DNA of 64,000 bases from an uncultured Spirochaetota bacterium (GCA_944390005.1 CALXOJ010000004.1:164475-228474), one strand, 5' to 3'; numbered from the stretch's first letter, positions 21,936-31,878 are shown. Made by a program: numbers and translations. The notes: generated from the sequence alone by a model not told the origin.

Positions 21936-23609
21936 TTAGCGGTTCTCTTTTGCGCTTTCGTCGAAAACCAGTGATTCAAAGCCGGAAAGAATCGCCTCTT
22001 CCAGCTGCCGGCTTTCGGCAAACATCTTCCGCAACGCGGTTTTGTGGGTGTTCATTTTTTGCGTAAATTCCGCCGCCGTTATATCGGTGTATTCGATCTT
22101 AATATCGAAATATTGCCCCGCTGAAAGGCTGTAACCTTTGTCTTTAATATCGCTGTAAGAAACGGCAATACTGAAATCGTCAATGCTCTCTTTATTGCGG
22201 AAAGCCGAAACAATTTTCTCTTCCTCTTCGGGGCGCAGCCGCCGTTTTTGAGTCGAACCGTCTTTATAATCTTCGCCCAGTTTCGAGGCATCGATTAAAA
22301 TGACTTTGTCGCTATCATTCTTTTCGCTGCGGTCAAAAAACAGGACGCTGACATTGGTTCCGGTCGTTGCAAACACATTGCCGGGCATACTGACAACGCC
22401 GCAAATAATATGGTCGTCGACAATGCGTTTGAGGATTTTATTTTCGACACCGCTTTTGGCGGTAATAAATCCGGTGGGAACCACAATGGCGCCCCGGCCT
22501 GCCGGTTTCAGCGAATTGATAACGTGCTGAATAAAACAGGTATAAATAGCCATTTTGGGTTTTTGCGGGTCAATCGTTTTGACTTTGTTGGGAACACCCG
22601 CCCAGAAACGGATGCCGTCCGCAGCCAGTGTATCGGCATATTCGGGAAAATCGAGTTTAAACGGCGGATTGGAAACCACAAAATCGAAAATTTTCAGGCG
22701 GCCGTCGCTCTCTTTATGTGCCGGTTCGGTCAGCGTATTGCCCTGTACCACATGAGGCAGACTGCCGATCAGATTATTTAAAATCAGATTCAGCCGCAGC
22801 ATTTCCGTCGATTTTTCGGAAATATCCTGGCTGTATATCGAACAGCGTTCTTCGCCGATTTCATGGGCCAGTGCCATTAACAGTGTTCCCGTACCGGCGC
22901 TGGGGTCGTAACACTCCGCGCCTTTGTATTCTTTGCCTTCTTCGGTCAAAAGACGCGCCATAATGCGGGCAATGGAACGGGGGGTGTAATATTCGGCATA
23001 TTTGCCCCCGCCGGCATTGTTGTAATCTTTAATAAGGTACTCGAAAATACCGGAGAAAAAATCGTATTTTTCATCGAAAACGGATTCGAAATTAAATGTG
23101 GCAATGGCTCGCAGAAGCGCCCGGGCAAAATTGTCCCGTTTGGAAATGTCGGTAACATACACCGTCACCGCATCGAAAATTTTGACTTTTGATTTTCCCG
23201 ATGTGGCAACGGAAAAAGTTTCGGCGTTTTGGTCGGCAATTTCAATTAATGTCGAATCCAGCAACCCGCCGAAATCGCCCTTCCCCGAAGCGTTATACAA
23301 ATGAGCCAGAGTCTGATGCGGTTTTAAACGCGGCACACTGCCCGGTAAAAATGTAAACAGATCCTCGACTTCCTCTTCACTGAACGAATCGTACTCGGCA
23401 TCCCACTTTGGCGAACGCAAAAGCCTTTCGCCGTAAATCGGCGTTTTTTTGGCTTCGTAGCCGAACTTGTCGTTAAAAAACTTGTAGAGAAAAATTTCGG
23501 TAATAATTTTGTATTCACTGCCGTTATTGGCAAGCCCGAAGGCGCCCGTCGTCGATTTCAGCGAATCGATTAAGGCAACAGTTTTGGCGTTGAGGGTTTG
23601 GTCGGTCAT
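21936..23609 (-). CDS. hsdM: Type I restriction-modification DNA methyltransferase subunit (locus B)
   Basis: HsdM of 557 residues. An N-terminal helical domain is followed by the methyltransferase core with YDPSAGTGTLLMALAHEIG near 240 (SAM binding) and VVSNPPFKLDF near 325 (catalytic NPPF). The C-terminal helix region AAEFTQKMNTHKTALRKMF contacts HsdS. It modifies adenine at sites set by the HsdS further down the operon; four genes of other function separate the usual R, M and S genes here. The start follows AGGAT. It differs from the HsdM proteins of loci A and C in length and sequence. Confidence 0.95.
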   Translation of the reverse strand: MTDQTLNAKTVALIDSLKSTTGAFGLANNGSEYKIITEIFLYKFFNDKFGYEAKKTPIYGERLLRSPKWDAEYDSFSEEEVEDLFTFLPGSVPRLKPHQTLAHLYNASGKGDFGGLLDSTLIEIADQNAETFSVATSGKSKVKIFDAVTVYVTDISKRDNFARALLRAIATFNFESVFDEKYDFFSGIFEYLIKDYNNAGGGKYAEYYTPRSIARIMARLLTEEGKEYKGAECYDPSAGTGTLLMALAHEIGEERCSIYSQDISEKSTEMLRLNLILNNLIGSLPHVVQGNTLTEPAHKESDGRLKIFDFVVSNPPFKLDFPEYADTLAADGIRFWAGVPNKVKTIDPQKPKMAIYTCFIQHVINSLKPAGRGAIVVPTGFITAKSGVENKILKRIVDDHIICGVVSMPGNVFATTGTNVSVLFFDRSEKNDSDKVILIDASKLGEDYKDGSTQKRRLRPEEEEKIVSAFRNKESIDDFSIAVSYSDIKDKGYSLSAGQYFDIKIEYTDITAAEFTQKMNTHKTALRKMFAESRQLEEAILSGFESLVFDESAKENR

Positions 23610-23634
23610 AAAGTATCCTAGATTATTATAGAAA

Positions 23635-25476
23635 TTAACTAAGCTCCCAGATAATTTTAATTATTGAAAACAATAGCTTATTACGTTGTTCAAGTGCCTG
23701 TTTGTCAAATTCTTCTATAGGTGTAATTTCTATCCCATAAGTATCTTTTAATTCTTTGTTGAATTGTTTGATTGCATTATTATTATGATAAAAATCAGTA
23801 CATAGCGTATGCCCCCAAGTTAAACCACTGCTATAAGTTTTTAATTTATCTTTATACTCCTCATTACCTGATGAAATATTATCCAAACCTTTTAACAATA
23901 ATAAACCTCCCAGTAAATTTCGAGAGGATTCAAATTCTTCTTCATTACTAAAATAATTTCGATTTGTTGCATTATGACTTAATATATGTTCAATATGATA
24001 CGCAGTTTTATTTCCTGTTTTTGTTGATATGTATATTACATCATTCTTCATATATTCATTAATATTAGCACACAGATACTTTTCTATGCGTGCAAAAATA
24101 TAACGGAGGAAACGTCTATCCATCGAAGAGTAATCTCTTTTTAAAAAAACATTGTAATCCAATAAAGAGGTTACACTTGTGGTATTTCTTGATTCTTGGA
24201 TTGATTTTTTTATAATCTCATTAAAAATTTCTCGATAATTATTAATATTTTTCCCTTTGATTTCTCCATTTAAGAAATAAGAAATCTCTTGGAAAGCATT
24301 GCTATTGTAGACACCATTCAATCTAAGAGCAACATAAAGCCGATCGAATTCTTTAGCTATTACTTTAATTTTATCATCTTCCTCCGAATCATTTAATCTA
24401 CATGCTGCCAATAATATTTCATTTTGTCCGGAAATGTTGTGAATCTCACGAAGATAAATCATAAATTCGTCAGAAGAATTAAGAATTTTATTGTACAGTT
24501 TGGTGTAGTATTGTAAGTTTTCTGATATAAATTTTTTTATACTGTTTTTACATTCTTTATCTGAAAGACGGAATTTTAAATCATTTGCTATACTATTATT
24601 CAAAAAAATATAACGATGGTATCCATTTCTAATTTCTGCCTCAACTTTAGAATTCTTTTTCGTAATATACTGGGATTTAAAGTAATCATCAAAAAACGCA
24701 TCTTCATTTTTCTGAACAAATAACATAGCCTTATCCCACAAATCTGAATAAAAATCTATATCTACTTTACCTAACTTACCCAATAACTTTCCTTTAAGAA
24801 TCTCAAAAGGTCGTAACCCTACCCCTCTATCATTTATTACCTCAAAAATCATTGGCGTATCTTGCTGTGGAATATTAAGTTGAACCAAAATTAAACGATA
24901 TAGTATATATAATGTGAAGGCTTCTATTTTTTTTTCATCATTTAATTTCAAATCAAGATACTTACTTATATCTTGATACCTCTCATATATATTCTTTTCT
25001 GTAACAGATGGATTTAATTTTTTGAATTCTTTTTTTGTATAAATTGACTCCATTACATCTTTACGCTTATCATCATCAATTAAGTAAATGTTTCCACTGA
25101 AAGCATCAACACCTGCTATACAATTTTTAAGAATAGTTTTATGATTTTCATTACTTGTAATATGTAATAATCTTAATAGAATAAGAGTTAATGTCGTTAG
25201 ACGTTGCTGACCATCAACGATAAAGACATTCCCATCAATATCATTTGTTATATAAGTATTAAGATAGTACCAATTAAAATTTGAAAGAGTTTCCTGTGTT
25301 AAGTCATCTTGATGATACTGTTCATAACAGGAATCAAACACAAAAAAAATATCATTAAGAAGAATAGTAACCGTATCTTTATCCCACACGTAGTGTCTTT
25401 GATAAAAGTCAATTAAATACTTTTTGCCATTTAAACAATCATATAAATTATGTTGTTGTGGTGTAACTGTCTGCAT
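23635..25476 (-). CDS. DUF262/DUF1524 (GmrSD-like) nuclease
   Basis: A protein of 613 residues. The DUF262 domain at the N-terminus has the signature IVDGQQRLTTLTLILLRLLH near 87-106, related to ParB-like NTP hydrolysis. The C-terminal DUF1524 domain carries an HNH-like motif in KTAYHIEHILSHNATNRNYF near 505-524. This plan is that of GmrSD-type modification-dependent nucleases and relatives (SspE, BrxU), which attack phage DNA with modified or unmodified bases depending on partners. It has a strong AGGAGG site before its ATG. It sits between hsdR and hsdM with short gaps, so it is expected to be co-transcribed. Its target cannot be read from sequence. Confidence 0.88.
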   Translation of the reverse strand: MQTVTPQQHNLYDCLNGKKYLIDFYQRHYVWDKDTVTILLNDIFFVFDSCYEQYHQDDLTQETLSNFNWYYLNTYITNDIDGNVFIVDGQQRLTTLTLILLRLLHITSNENHKTILKNCIAGVDAFSGNIYLIDDDKRKDVMESIYTKKEFKKLNPSVTEKNIYERYQDISKYLDLKLNDEKKIEAFTLYILYRLILVQLNIPQQDTPMIFEVINDRGVGLRPFEILKGKLLGKLGKVDIDFYSDLWDKAMLFVQKNEDAFFDDYFKSQYITKKNSKVEAEIRNGYHRYIFLNNSIANDLKFRLSDKECKNSIKKFISENLQYYTKLYNKILNSSDEFMIYLREIHNISGQNEILLAACRLNDSEEDDKIKVIAKEFDRLYVALRLNGVYNSNAFQEISYFLNGEIKGKNINNYREIFNEIIKKSIQESRNTTSVTSLLDYNVFLKRDYSSMDRRFLRYIFARIEKYLCANINEYMKNDVIYISTKTGNKTAYHIEHILSHNATNRNYFSNEEEFESSRNLLGGLLLLKGLDNISSGNEEYKDKLKTYSSGLTWGHTLCTDFYHNNNAIKQFNKELKDTYGIEITPIEEFDKQALEQRNKLLFSIIKIIWELS

Positions 25477-25524
25477 ATTTTATTTATCCTCCTAAAAGCA
25501 ATTTTAATCTATTTTGAAGTATAA

Positions 25525-28500
25525 TTACACTCCGTAACTGGCATATTGATTGATATATTCCTGTGAAATCAGGTTTGTCAAATACTTTTTATCATTCACG
25601 GTGGCGGTAATGCTCAGCTCGTACAGCTTGCGGCTGACATTGGCCTGCACATCCTGCTTAAATTTCGGTTCGCTTTCCGGTGCAAGGATATGAGGATTTA
25701 AATCGACGTAGCCGTCGATTGTGCATTTCAGCTGATAAAGGTTTTCGCATAAAACCATATCCTCTTTTGAAATCAGCGGCACCGTACGTTTGGTATTTTC
25801 TTCCTGAATCCGTTTATGAACACGGACAAAACGTTCGTCGTCGCCGTATTTTTTCTTTAAAAGATTATTGCGGCGGTTAATTTCCCTGATCTTTTTCATT
25901 ACCTCGTCCATATAACGGACACTTTCCCGGGCGTCTTTGACATCGGCCGGGACAAATCCTTTTTTACGGAAATAGGTTCGAAATTCTTCCGCCAGATTGA
26001 CATATTTTTCTTCTTTTTTATCGAAATTACATTCGAATTCCCGTTGCACCCGTTCGATCTTTTCCCGTAAGTCGTTAATGACAATTTCCAGTTCCTCCGG
26101 AAGACCTTTATGAAATTCGAAATCCAGTTCCGACAGTGCCAGGTTGATGATACCGGAAACGTCTTCTTTATGTTCCGTATTTTCCAGCATATTGATGCGG
26201 TTAATCCGGTTGGTAACTTCGGTAATTAAAGACGGAATCATGCCGGGTAAAAGACTTTTTACCTTTTCTTTCAGTTCTTCGTCGCCCTGCACCCGCACCA
26301 GGTTGATAATAGCTTTTGCATCTTCCAATGTCGAACGCAGGCGGTAGAGGTCGTCTTTCTCTCCAATTTCCTCCAGCTGAAGGCGAAACTCTTCGGCATT
26401 GGTACAGTCGTAATACCACAAAACCGATTTAATTTCATCCAACTGCCGTCGGATTTCCGCTTTATCTTCGTTGGCCAAAATAGTACCGGCGACACTTTTT
26501 TCTTCACCTGTTTCGGCAGGATCATTTGTACGGTTTAATTCCCGCAGATAACGGTTATTTGTGGCATCGAAATTTTCTTTTATATCGACAAAGTCGACAA
26601 CGTAACCGTATTTAAAGTCTTTATACGGTCTGTTCACCCGGGTTAAAGCCTGCAGCAAATCGTGTCCGTCGAGGCTCCGTCCCAAATAGAGTTTTTTGAG
26701 CCGCGGTGCATCGAATCCGGTTAACAGCATCTGATTGACAATAAGAACATCGATGGTTTCTTTCTTTTTAAACTCTTCGATGTATTCTTTCCGTTCCTGT
26801 TTGTCGCCTTCGTCGTGCAAGATTAACGATGCCCGCAGCGGTTTTTTATCTTTCACAGCTTTTTTCAGCCGGCCGTATGCGACAGACGGTTCGGCCGCAG
26901 CGGCAAAATCGGAACGAAAAAGGGTCTGCAGGTCTTTTTGCTGTTCCTCGAAAAAAGTTTGCCATAATTCATATAATTTGCGGGCCTGTGAATTGGTTTT
27001 GCAAACAATCATGGCGACCGTTGACGGTTCGTTCATTTCGATACGGAAACGGCGTAAATCTTCGGCAATATATTCGATTAATGCATTTAAATAGCTTTCA
27101 TGCTCGATAATTTTATCTTTGTCGATATCCGATTTGCGAACATCGACTGTTCCCGCCAGTTTTTCCAAAACGGCTTCCAGTTTTTCACGATAGACGGTCT
27201 GAATCGGTTCCCTCATCAGCTTTAACGTATATCCGTCGGCAATCGATTTGTCGTAATAATACGTATCGATGTAATCGCCGAAAACACGCCATGACTCCCT
27301 TTCTTCTTTCAAAAGCGGGGTTCCGGTTAAGGCAATTCGTATACCGTTTTTATCGGCTTCCAGTAAATTGGCCAGAAAGGAACCTTTCGGATTGTAGCCG
27401 CGATGCGCTTCATCAATAAAAAAGATACGCTGTAAACGGGTACTGTAGCTGTCTTCGATGCGAACCGGTGTATGATCCTCTTCAAATTTTTGAATGTTCA
27501 CCACCATGATCTCCGGTTTCCCTTCCCGATTCGATACCAGCGTATTGGAATGAAAATCTTCCATCAGTTTTTCGCGGGTCATAGCGGTTCGTACGGACAG
27601 TCCCCGGGAGGCAAACTCATCGGCAGCCTGCTCCATTAATGCCAGCCGGTCGACAATAAAATAGAATTTAACCGGAATATTTTTACGGGCAAAATAATCG
27701 GTCAGTACTTTAACCGAATAATAGGAAAGTGCCGTTTTGCCGCTTCCTTGTGTATGCCAGATAATACCGCCTTTTCGCCCCTTATCCAAAGCACGAGTGA
27801 CAGCCATCGAGGCAAACATTTGCTGGTAACGCATAATATGCTTTTCCGAAACGGTCACTCTTGTTCCGTCGACCAGCTCTTTATGACGCTCGACATAGGC
27901 AAACCCGTAACGCAGCAGAAATAAAAACCGCTCGCGGCTGAGCATCGAAGTCAAAACACGGTTGGTCGGTGTTGTCGGTTGACTGTTTGTCGCAAACTCG
28001 GGATGCGCCGGCAATGAGAGACAGTTTCGATGGCGTAAAATTGTTTTTAAAGTCTCTTCCCGCACATCCGTATAAGGGAAATCGGCGACGAAATTTTTGC
28101 AGGCTTCACGAAAAACGTTATAAAAAGCTTTTTTCTTGGCAGTACAGCAATAGAAAGCTCCCTGAACAGGCACACGATTGGAACTTTCGTATTCCTGATT
28201 ATTGGAAAAAATCATCAGCTGCGTAACATTAAAAAAACGGCGAAATGACCGGTTCTCAAAGCGTTTATTAATCCGGTCATATTCGGCTTTCATTCCTTCC
28301 AGATTGTTCGGTTTTTTAACTTCAATGAAAGACAGCGGCAATCCGTTGACAAAACAGGTTATATCGGGACGAAAAGCGTCGAACGTGTCAGTATTTTCAT
28401 AAGTCATTTCGGTGGTTACGTGCCAGCTGTTATTATCGGGACAATCGAAATCAATCAATCTGATTCCCGAACGTGCCGACAGTAACGAATAGAACTCCTT

Positions 28501-28731
28501 TCCCAAATCATCATTGGAAAGTACGGAATGAATCCGTGCAAGCATATCCCGACATTCCGATTCCTTTAAATGCGGATTGAGTTTTTTCAGAGACAGCAAA
28601 AATACATCTGTCAGAATATTGGTATCGGGGTCATAGTTTTCGATTTTATCGAGATAGCAATAACCTAATCTGCACAGGTGAAAGGCAGCCGGAACCTGAA
28701 CCCTTGTATTTTCGTTAAAATCCGATGACAT
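25525..28731 (-). CDS. hsdR: Type I restriction endonuclease subunit R (locus B)
   Basis: HsdR of 1068 residues. The N-terminal nuclease domain has DAFRPDITCFVNGLPLSFIEVKKPNN (D...ExK) around 138-165. The translocase has Walker A TQGSGKTALSYY near 325 and Walker B FFIDEAHRGYNPKGSF near 430; GFDAPRLKKLYLGRSL near 690 is a late helicase motif. A -10 TATAAT lies about 36 bases upstream of the ATG. It leads the longest operon in the window: hsdR, DUF262, hsdM, rloA, rloB, hsdS, hamA, hamB, all on the minus strand. Confidence 0.95.
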   Translation of the reverse strand: MSSDFNENTRVQVPAAFHLCRLGYCYLDKIENYDPDTNILTDVFLLSLKKLNPHLKESECRDMLARIHSVLSNDDLGKEFYSLLSARSGIRLIDFDCPDNNSWHVTTEMTYENTDTFDAFRPDITCFVNGLPLSFIEVKKPNNLEGMKAEYDRINKRFENRSFRRFFNVTQLMIFSNNQEYESSNRVPVQGAFYCCTAKKKAFYNVFREACKNFVADFPYTDVREETLKTILRHRNCLSLPAHPEFATNSQPTTPTNRVLTSMLSRERFLFLLRYGFAYVERHKELVDGTRVTVSEKHIMRYQQMFASMAVTRALDKGRKGGIIWHTQGSGKTALSYYSVKVLTDYFARKNIPVKFYFIVDRLALMEQAADEFASRGLSVRTAMTREKLMEDFHSNTLVSNREGKPEIMVVNIQKFEEDHTPVRIEDSYSTRLQRIFFIDEAHRGYNPKGSFLANLLEADKNGIRIALTGTPLLKEERESWRVFGDYIDTYYYDKSIADGYTLKLMREPIQTVYREKLEAVLEKLAGTVDVRKSDIDKDKIIEHESYLNALIEYIAEDLRRFRIEMNEPSTVAMIVCKTNSQARKLYELWQTFFEEQQKDLQTLFRSDFAAAAEPSVAYGRLKKAVKDKKPLRASLILHDEGDKQERKEYIEEFKKKETIDVLIVNQMLLTGFDAPRLKKLYLGRSLDGHDLLQALTRVNRPYKDFKYGYVVDFVDIKENFDATNNRYLRELNRTNDPAETGEEKSVAGTILANEDKAEIRRQLDEIKSVLWYYDCTNAEEFRLQLEEIGEKDDLYRLRSTLEDAKAIINLVRVQGDEELKEKVKSLLPGMIPSLITEVTNRINRINMLENTEHKEDVSGIINLALSELDFEFHKGLPEELEIVINDLREKIERVQREFECNFDKKEEKYVNLAEEFRTYFRKKGFVPADVKDARESVRYMDEVMKKIREINRRNNLLKKKYGDDERFVRVHKRIQEENTKRTVPLISKEDMVLCENLYQLKCTIDGYVDLNPHILAPESEPKFKQDVQANVSRKLYELSITATVNDKKYLTNLISQEYINQYASYGV

Positions 28732-28829
28732 TGAAAACCCTGGTTTTTAATATGATTTATTATACACGAAACGGATTCATTTTTCCACGAAAAAAAGAAT
28801 TGAGGGAATTATGCGAATTAATTCTGCAA

Positions 28830-29180
28830 TTATTTTTGCAAAAGCAATAAAAGTTTCAGGTGAAACATAATTTCTTCCTCCCGATAACTTTTAAGTTTAA
28901 AGAGTGATTTTACACAATAATGAATAGGCGGTATAAAGCAAAAACTCAGAACAGACAATAAAATAAACGTAAGCGGATTAAAATTTCGAATTGTGCCGTT
29001 GATTGCCCAATGTGAACCGACAGCGATTACAACCGGTAAAATAAACGCATAATAATACTTTGAGTACATAGAGAAATCCTGGAAATTATTGATTCTTTCT
29101 TTGGCATGAAAATAATCGAGAATAATTTGACAATCTTTAAAAGTAAGCTGTTTCGAGGAATAAAGTCTGCAAAAATTCAT
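28830..29180 (-). CDS. Small membrane protein, unknown
   Basis: A protein of 116 residues with two hydrophobic segments, about 45-62 (YYYAFILPVVIAVG) and 72-95 (PLTFILLSVLSFCFIPPIH), and charged ends. No family recognised. Its start overlaps the stop of the next membrane gene (ATGA), so the two are coupled and probably act together. It is separated from the hsdR promoter by under 100 bp and transcribed towards it. Confidence 0.55.
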   Translation of the reverse strand: MNFCRLYSSKQLTFKDCQIILDYFHAKERINNFQDFSMYSKYYYAFILPVVIAVGSHWAINGTIRNFNPLTFILLSVLSFCFIPPIHYCVKSLFKLKSYREEEIMFHLKLLLLLQK

Positions 29181-29422
29181 ATGAGTTTTGACTCGTGTTT
29201 TTGACCATCCCTATATTGAAGTCCAAAAAATACAAATCCGACCGACAAACAGATAAAAAAGCCGATAAGGTTCATTAAATTTGAATCAAAAATAACGGAT
29301 AGAATAGCATAACCGATAACTAACAAAATAAATAAGACAAAAACAACGACTGTAACAATGCCGGTTTTCCCCAAATTTTTTCGACACAAATCTATTTTTC
29401 TCTCCAGCAAATTCCATTCCAT
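29177..29422 (-). CDS. Small membrane protein, unknown
   Basis: A protein of about 81 residues from ATG 29422 (MEWNLLERKIDL), preceded by AGGAG. A longer frame to 29470 runs into the neighbouring remnant and lacks such a site. Two membrane segments are visible (TVVVFVLFILLVIGYAILSV and LMNLIGFFICLSVGFVFFG). No family recognised. It overlaps the downstream membrane gene by four bases. Confidence 0.55.
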   Translation of the reverse strand: MEWNLLERKIDLCRKNLGKTGIVTVVVFVLFILLVIGYAILSVIFDSNLMNLIGFFICLSVGFVFFGLQYRDGQKHESKLI

Positions 29423-29466
29423 CTCCAACCTCTCCTGTCTGACTATACCACAGTTCCGTGCCGGAT

Positions 29467-30324
29467 TCAAATCTTTTTCTCCCCCTCACCTCCGGCCGGA
29501 GGCGGCCGGGGCCTCTTTTTCGGCTTCGTCGTAAAGGTCTTTTCGGATGCGGTAATAGCGGTCGCAGTAAAGGGCGTAAACGAGGGCGCCGACGGGAACG
29601 GCGGTTCGGTGGTGCCGGTTACAAACGACTGAAACAGCGGCTGGAGAATGCCGTAGCCGAGACCGAACAGGTATCCGGCAATCAGAAGATGGCGGCCGGT
29701 TTCCAGAACGGGAAACGTGAGCATGGTCGCGGTTAAGACAAGAATGCTGACATAAACCGGAATCCGATGATGTCCCGCATCAATGGCTTTCTGGGTCGAC
29801 AGTTTGGAGCTCAGCATTCCGGCCACCAGACAGATATAAAAATACGGCAGCACGCCGCTCAGATTCTTCTCCTGCGCCAGAATGGCCGAATAGGCAATCA
29901 CCGCTCCGTAAGGAATCATAAAAAATGTCATGTTAAACGTAAACGGAAACGACGGCCGGTGAAGCGTTTGCCGCAGCGAAAACGGCCGGCGCTTTTTTTT
30001 CGGGTAAGCGATTCGGACGAACGCAAGGAGAATCAGCGCCGCAACGGTCATGGCAAAAACGGTCAGAAATGCCGCCCGGCTGCTCATGCGGTTTTGAATC
30101 TGTATTCCGACGAAAGGACCGAACGCCATTCCGATGGAAACGGTCAGCGCAAAGCGGCTGATGCCTTTGGTCACCGCAAGCGGCGGCAGCACATCGCCGG
30201 CCAGTGTCATGGCAGCGGAAGCGCAGACCGAATAAACGGCCCCCATAAAAAGCCGGACCGCCATCAGAAATCCGAAAACCGGAAAAACGATAAACGCGGG
30301 AAAGGAAAGCGCAAAAAGAGTCAA
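29467..30324 (-). pseudogene. MFS transporter remnant, truncated at both ends
   Basis: The frame encodes about 250 residues of a 12-helix major facilitator, beginning inside what should be helix 3 (FALSFPAFIVFPVFGFLMAV) and ending at GLGYGILQPLFQSFVTGTT, normally helix 10. No N-terminal two helices precede it. After TTE the frame turns into a Pro/Ser/Thr-rich tail. The same DNA in the adjacent frame (29486-29600) reads AVPVGALVYALYCDRYYRIR and then a charged tail ending in a stop, which looks like the C-terminus of a different membrane protein. So both ends appear to be deletion junctions. It is divergent from a MarR remnant, a common pairing for efflux pumps and their repressors. Confidence 0.65.
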
Positions 30325-30335
30325 AAAAACAAAGT

Positions 30336-30614
30336 ATGACCAAACGTCTTTCGCTCGACAAAAGCGTCATTGCCAAAACGGTTACCAAACTGACCGAAAG
30401 CGGTTTTCTGACCCGCCGTCCCGACGAAAACGACCGGCGCACCTTCACCGTCCGTCCGACACCGAAAGCAACGGAGGTCTATCCGCAGCTTTGCCGGCAG
30501 ATCGACGACTGTTTTTTGCGCATGACGCGCTCCCTGACCGAAGACGAACGCCGGCAGTTTGCGCGGCTTCTGGCGCTGGCCGCCGAATCGGCCGCTTCCG
30601 CGGAAGAGGATTGA
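30336..30614 (+). pseudogene. MarR family regulator, N-terminus missing
   Basis: The frame gives 92 residues with the MarR recognition helix and wing (SLDKSVIAKTVTKLTESGFL and RRPDENDRRTFTVRPT) followed by the C-terminal dimer helix. The N-terminal dimerisation and first HTH helices, about 50 residues, are absent. It faces the MFS remnant head to head with about 10 bp between them. Both genes therefore lost their 5' ends, most simply by one deletion that also removed the shared promoter. It should be inactive as a repressor. Confidence 0.65.
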
Positions 30615-30647
30615 CGGTTAGGTACAAATAAAACGTCCGCAAATAAA

Positions 30648-30681
30648 GAAAGGCGCATACCGATTCGGATACACGCCTTTC
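30648..30681. terminator. Hairpin between MarR and flavodoxin remnants
   Basis: GAAAGGCG (30648-30655) pairs with CGCCTTTC (30674-30681), with an inner CCGA/TCGG stem. It lies between two converging 3' ends, but no T-run follows, so termination is only plausible. Confidence 0.35.
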
Positions 30682-30698
30682 CATGAAAATTCGGATTT

Positions 30699-30986
30699 TT
30701 ACTGTCCGGCAGCCCGTTTTCCGAGATCTTCGCATGCCGAAAGCGCCTCGGAATCGGGGTAACCGTAAGCGGTGACACCGTCGGCGATCATGATGCCTCC
30801 CGCCGCTTCCGTCCGCGCCTGCCATGTCCGCATCCATTCGCCGTCTGCCCACTCATAAGAACCGAACAAACCGATTTTTCTGCCTTGAAGCGTTTCTTCG
30901 ATTGACGCAAAAAAAGGCTCAAACTCCTCGGGCTCGAGTTCTTCCGCTCCCATTGCGGGACAGCCGAGCAGCAGAATTTGTTTATT
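30699..30986 (-). pseudogene. Flavodoxin C-terminal remnant
   Basis: The frame reads from about NKQILLLGCPAMGAEELEPE to the C-terminus (KIGLFGSYEWADGEWMRTW), the second half of a short flavodoxin including the loops that hold the FMN ring. The N-terminal phosphate-binding loop (usually SGTGNTE) and about 40 residues are missing. Upstream the frame runs into the end of a DUF3793 remnant. DUF3793 and flavodoxin genes are common neighbours, so this is an old gene pair with a deletion across the boundary. Confidence 0.6.
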
Positions 30987-31005
30987 CCGAACACATGACT
31001 GTGTT

Positions 31006-31242
31006 TCATCCGATACGAAATATTTCGGTCAGAGAGTCTCCGGCAGTCATTCGTCGGAAAATGCAGTCCGTACACCTTCTGTACCGTTCAAAATCTTTTT
31101 GTTTTTCGCTGAACTTCGCGTAAACTTTCCAATAACCGCACAGTTTCGTTCGGGCAGAAGGTTCCGCAATATATCCCGGCACATCTTCCAACGGGTACCC
31201 CCGGAAAAGTAATACCGCAATATTTTCCCAAATTATATTCTG
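31006..31242 (-). pseudogene. DUF3793 family remnant (C-terminal part)
   Basis: A frame open from 31242 reads AVLLFRGYPLEDVPGYIAEP, KLCGYWKVYAKFSEKQKDFE and YRRCTDCIFRRMTAGDSLTE. These are the conserved last about 70 residues of DUF3793 proteins, whose function is unknown and which often sit beside iron-transport genes and flavodoxins. The N-terminal two thirds are missing. No good start codon or ribosome site is present. Confidence 0.55.
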
Positions 31243-31268
31243 TCACACTCATTGATTCTCTTATTCCT

Positions 31269-31877
31269 TTATTTTTTCTTTCCTTCGACCGCACACCACA
31301 CTTTATGCGTTCGATAGACGTTCACATCGGAGAATCCGGCTTTCTCCAAAAAAGAGACAAGCTCTTCCGGCGTATAAACCGTCATTCCCGGGCAGCGCTT
31401 CGTCCAAAATTTTCCTTTTTGAGGATCGCTCATTTCCGTAACAACAGTCACTTTTCCGTGCGGTTTAAGAACCCTTGCGATTTCCGTCAAAGCAATGACG
31501 GGATCCGGCCAGAAATAAACCGATTCGAACGAAACAGCCCGGTCAAACAGGCCGGAATCGACAGGAAGATTCATGACATCGGCACAGATAACGCTGCACC
31601 GATTCCTCCACTTCGACGTCAGCCTGAGACTGCAGGCAACCGATGTTTCCGAATAATCTACGCCCATAACATAACTGCTGGGACAGCTTTTGAGAAGACG
31701 GAGAAGATTCCCGCCTCCTCCGCACCCGATATCCAAGACCGACTCACCGTCCGCAGGGGGACAGACCGAAAAAGCCCACCGACTCAAGGGCGCATGACCT
31801 TTGTTCATCGTTTTGGCAAGAAGTCGTCCGAACACGCCCCGCGGGCACTTGCAGTTTTCCAATAATACCTTCAGCAT
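31269..31877 (-). CDS. Class I SAM-dependent methyltransferase
   Basis: A protein of 202 residues. Motif I is VLDIGCGGGGNLLRLL near 47-62, then GVDYSETSVACSLRL with the acidic ribose-binding residue, ADVMNLPVDSGLFD near 99-112, and the late strand VLKPHGKVTVVTEM. It matches the UbiE/Methyltransf_11 type acting on small molecules; the substrate cannot be told. The start follows AAGGAG. It is full-length, unlike the remnants next to it, and lies just downstream of the metal ATPase operon. Confidence 0.85.
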   Translation of the reverse strand: MLKVLLENCKCPRGVFGRLLAKTMNKGHAPLSRWAFSVCPPADGESVLDIGCGGGGNLLRLLKSCPSSYVMGVDYSETSVACSLRLTSKWRNRCSVICADVMNLPVDSGLFDRAVSFESVYFWPDPVIALTEIARVLKPHGKVTVVTEMSDPQKGKFWTKRCPGMTVYTPEELVSFLEKAGFSDVNVYRTHKVWCAVEGKKK

Positions 31878-31878
31878 A

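Noticed and set aside
29767..30339. 190-codon plus-strand frame opposite the MFS remnant
   Set aside because: Arg/Lys/Gln-rich shadow with no coding signature; the opposite strand shows membrane helices.
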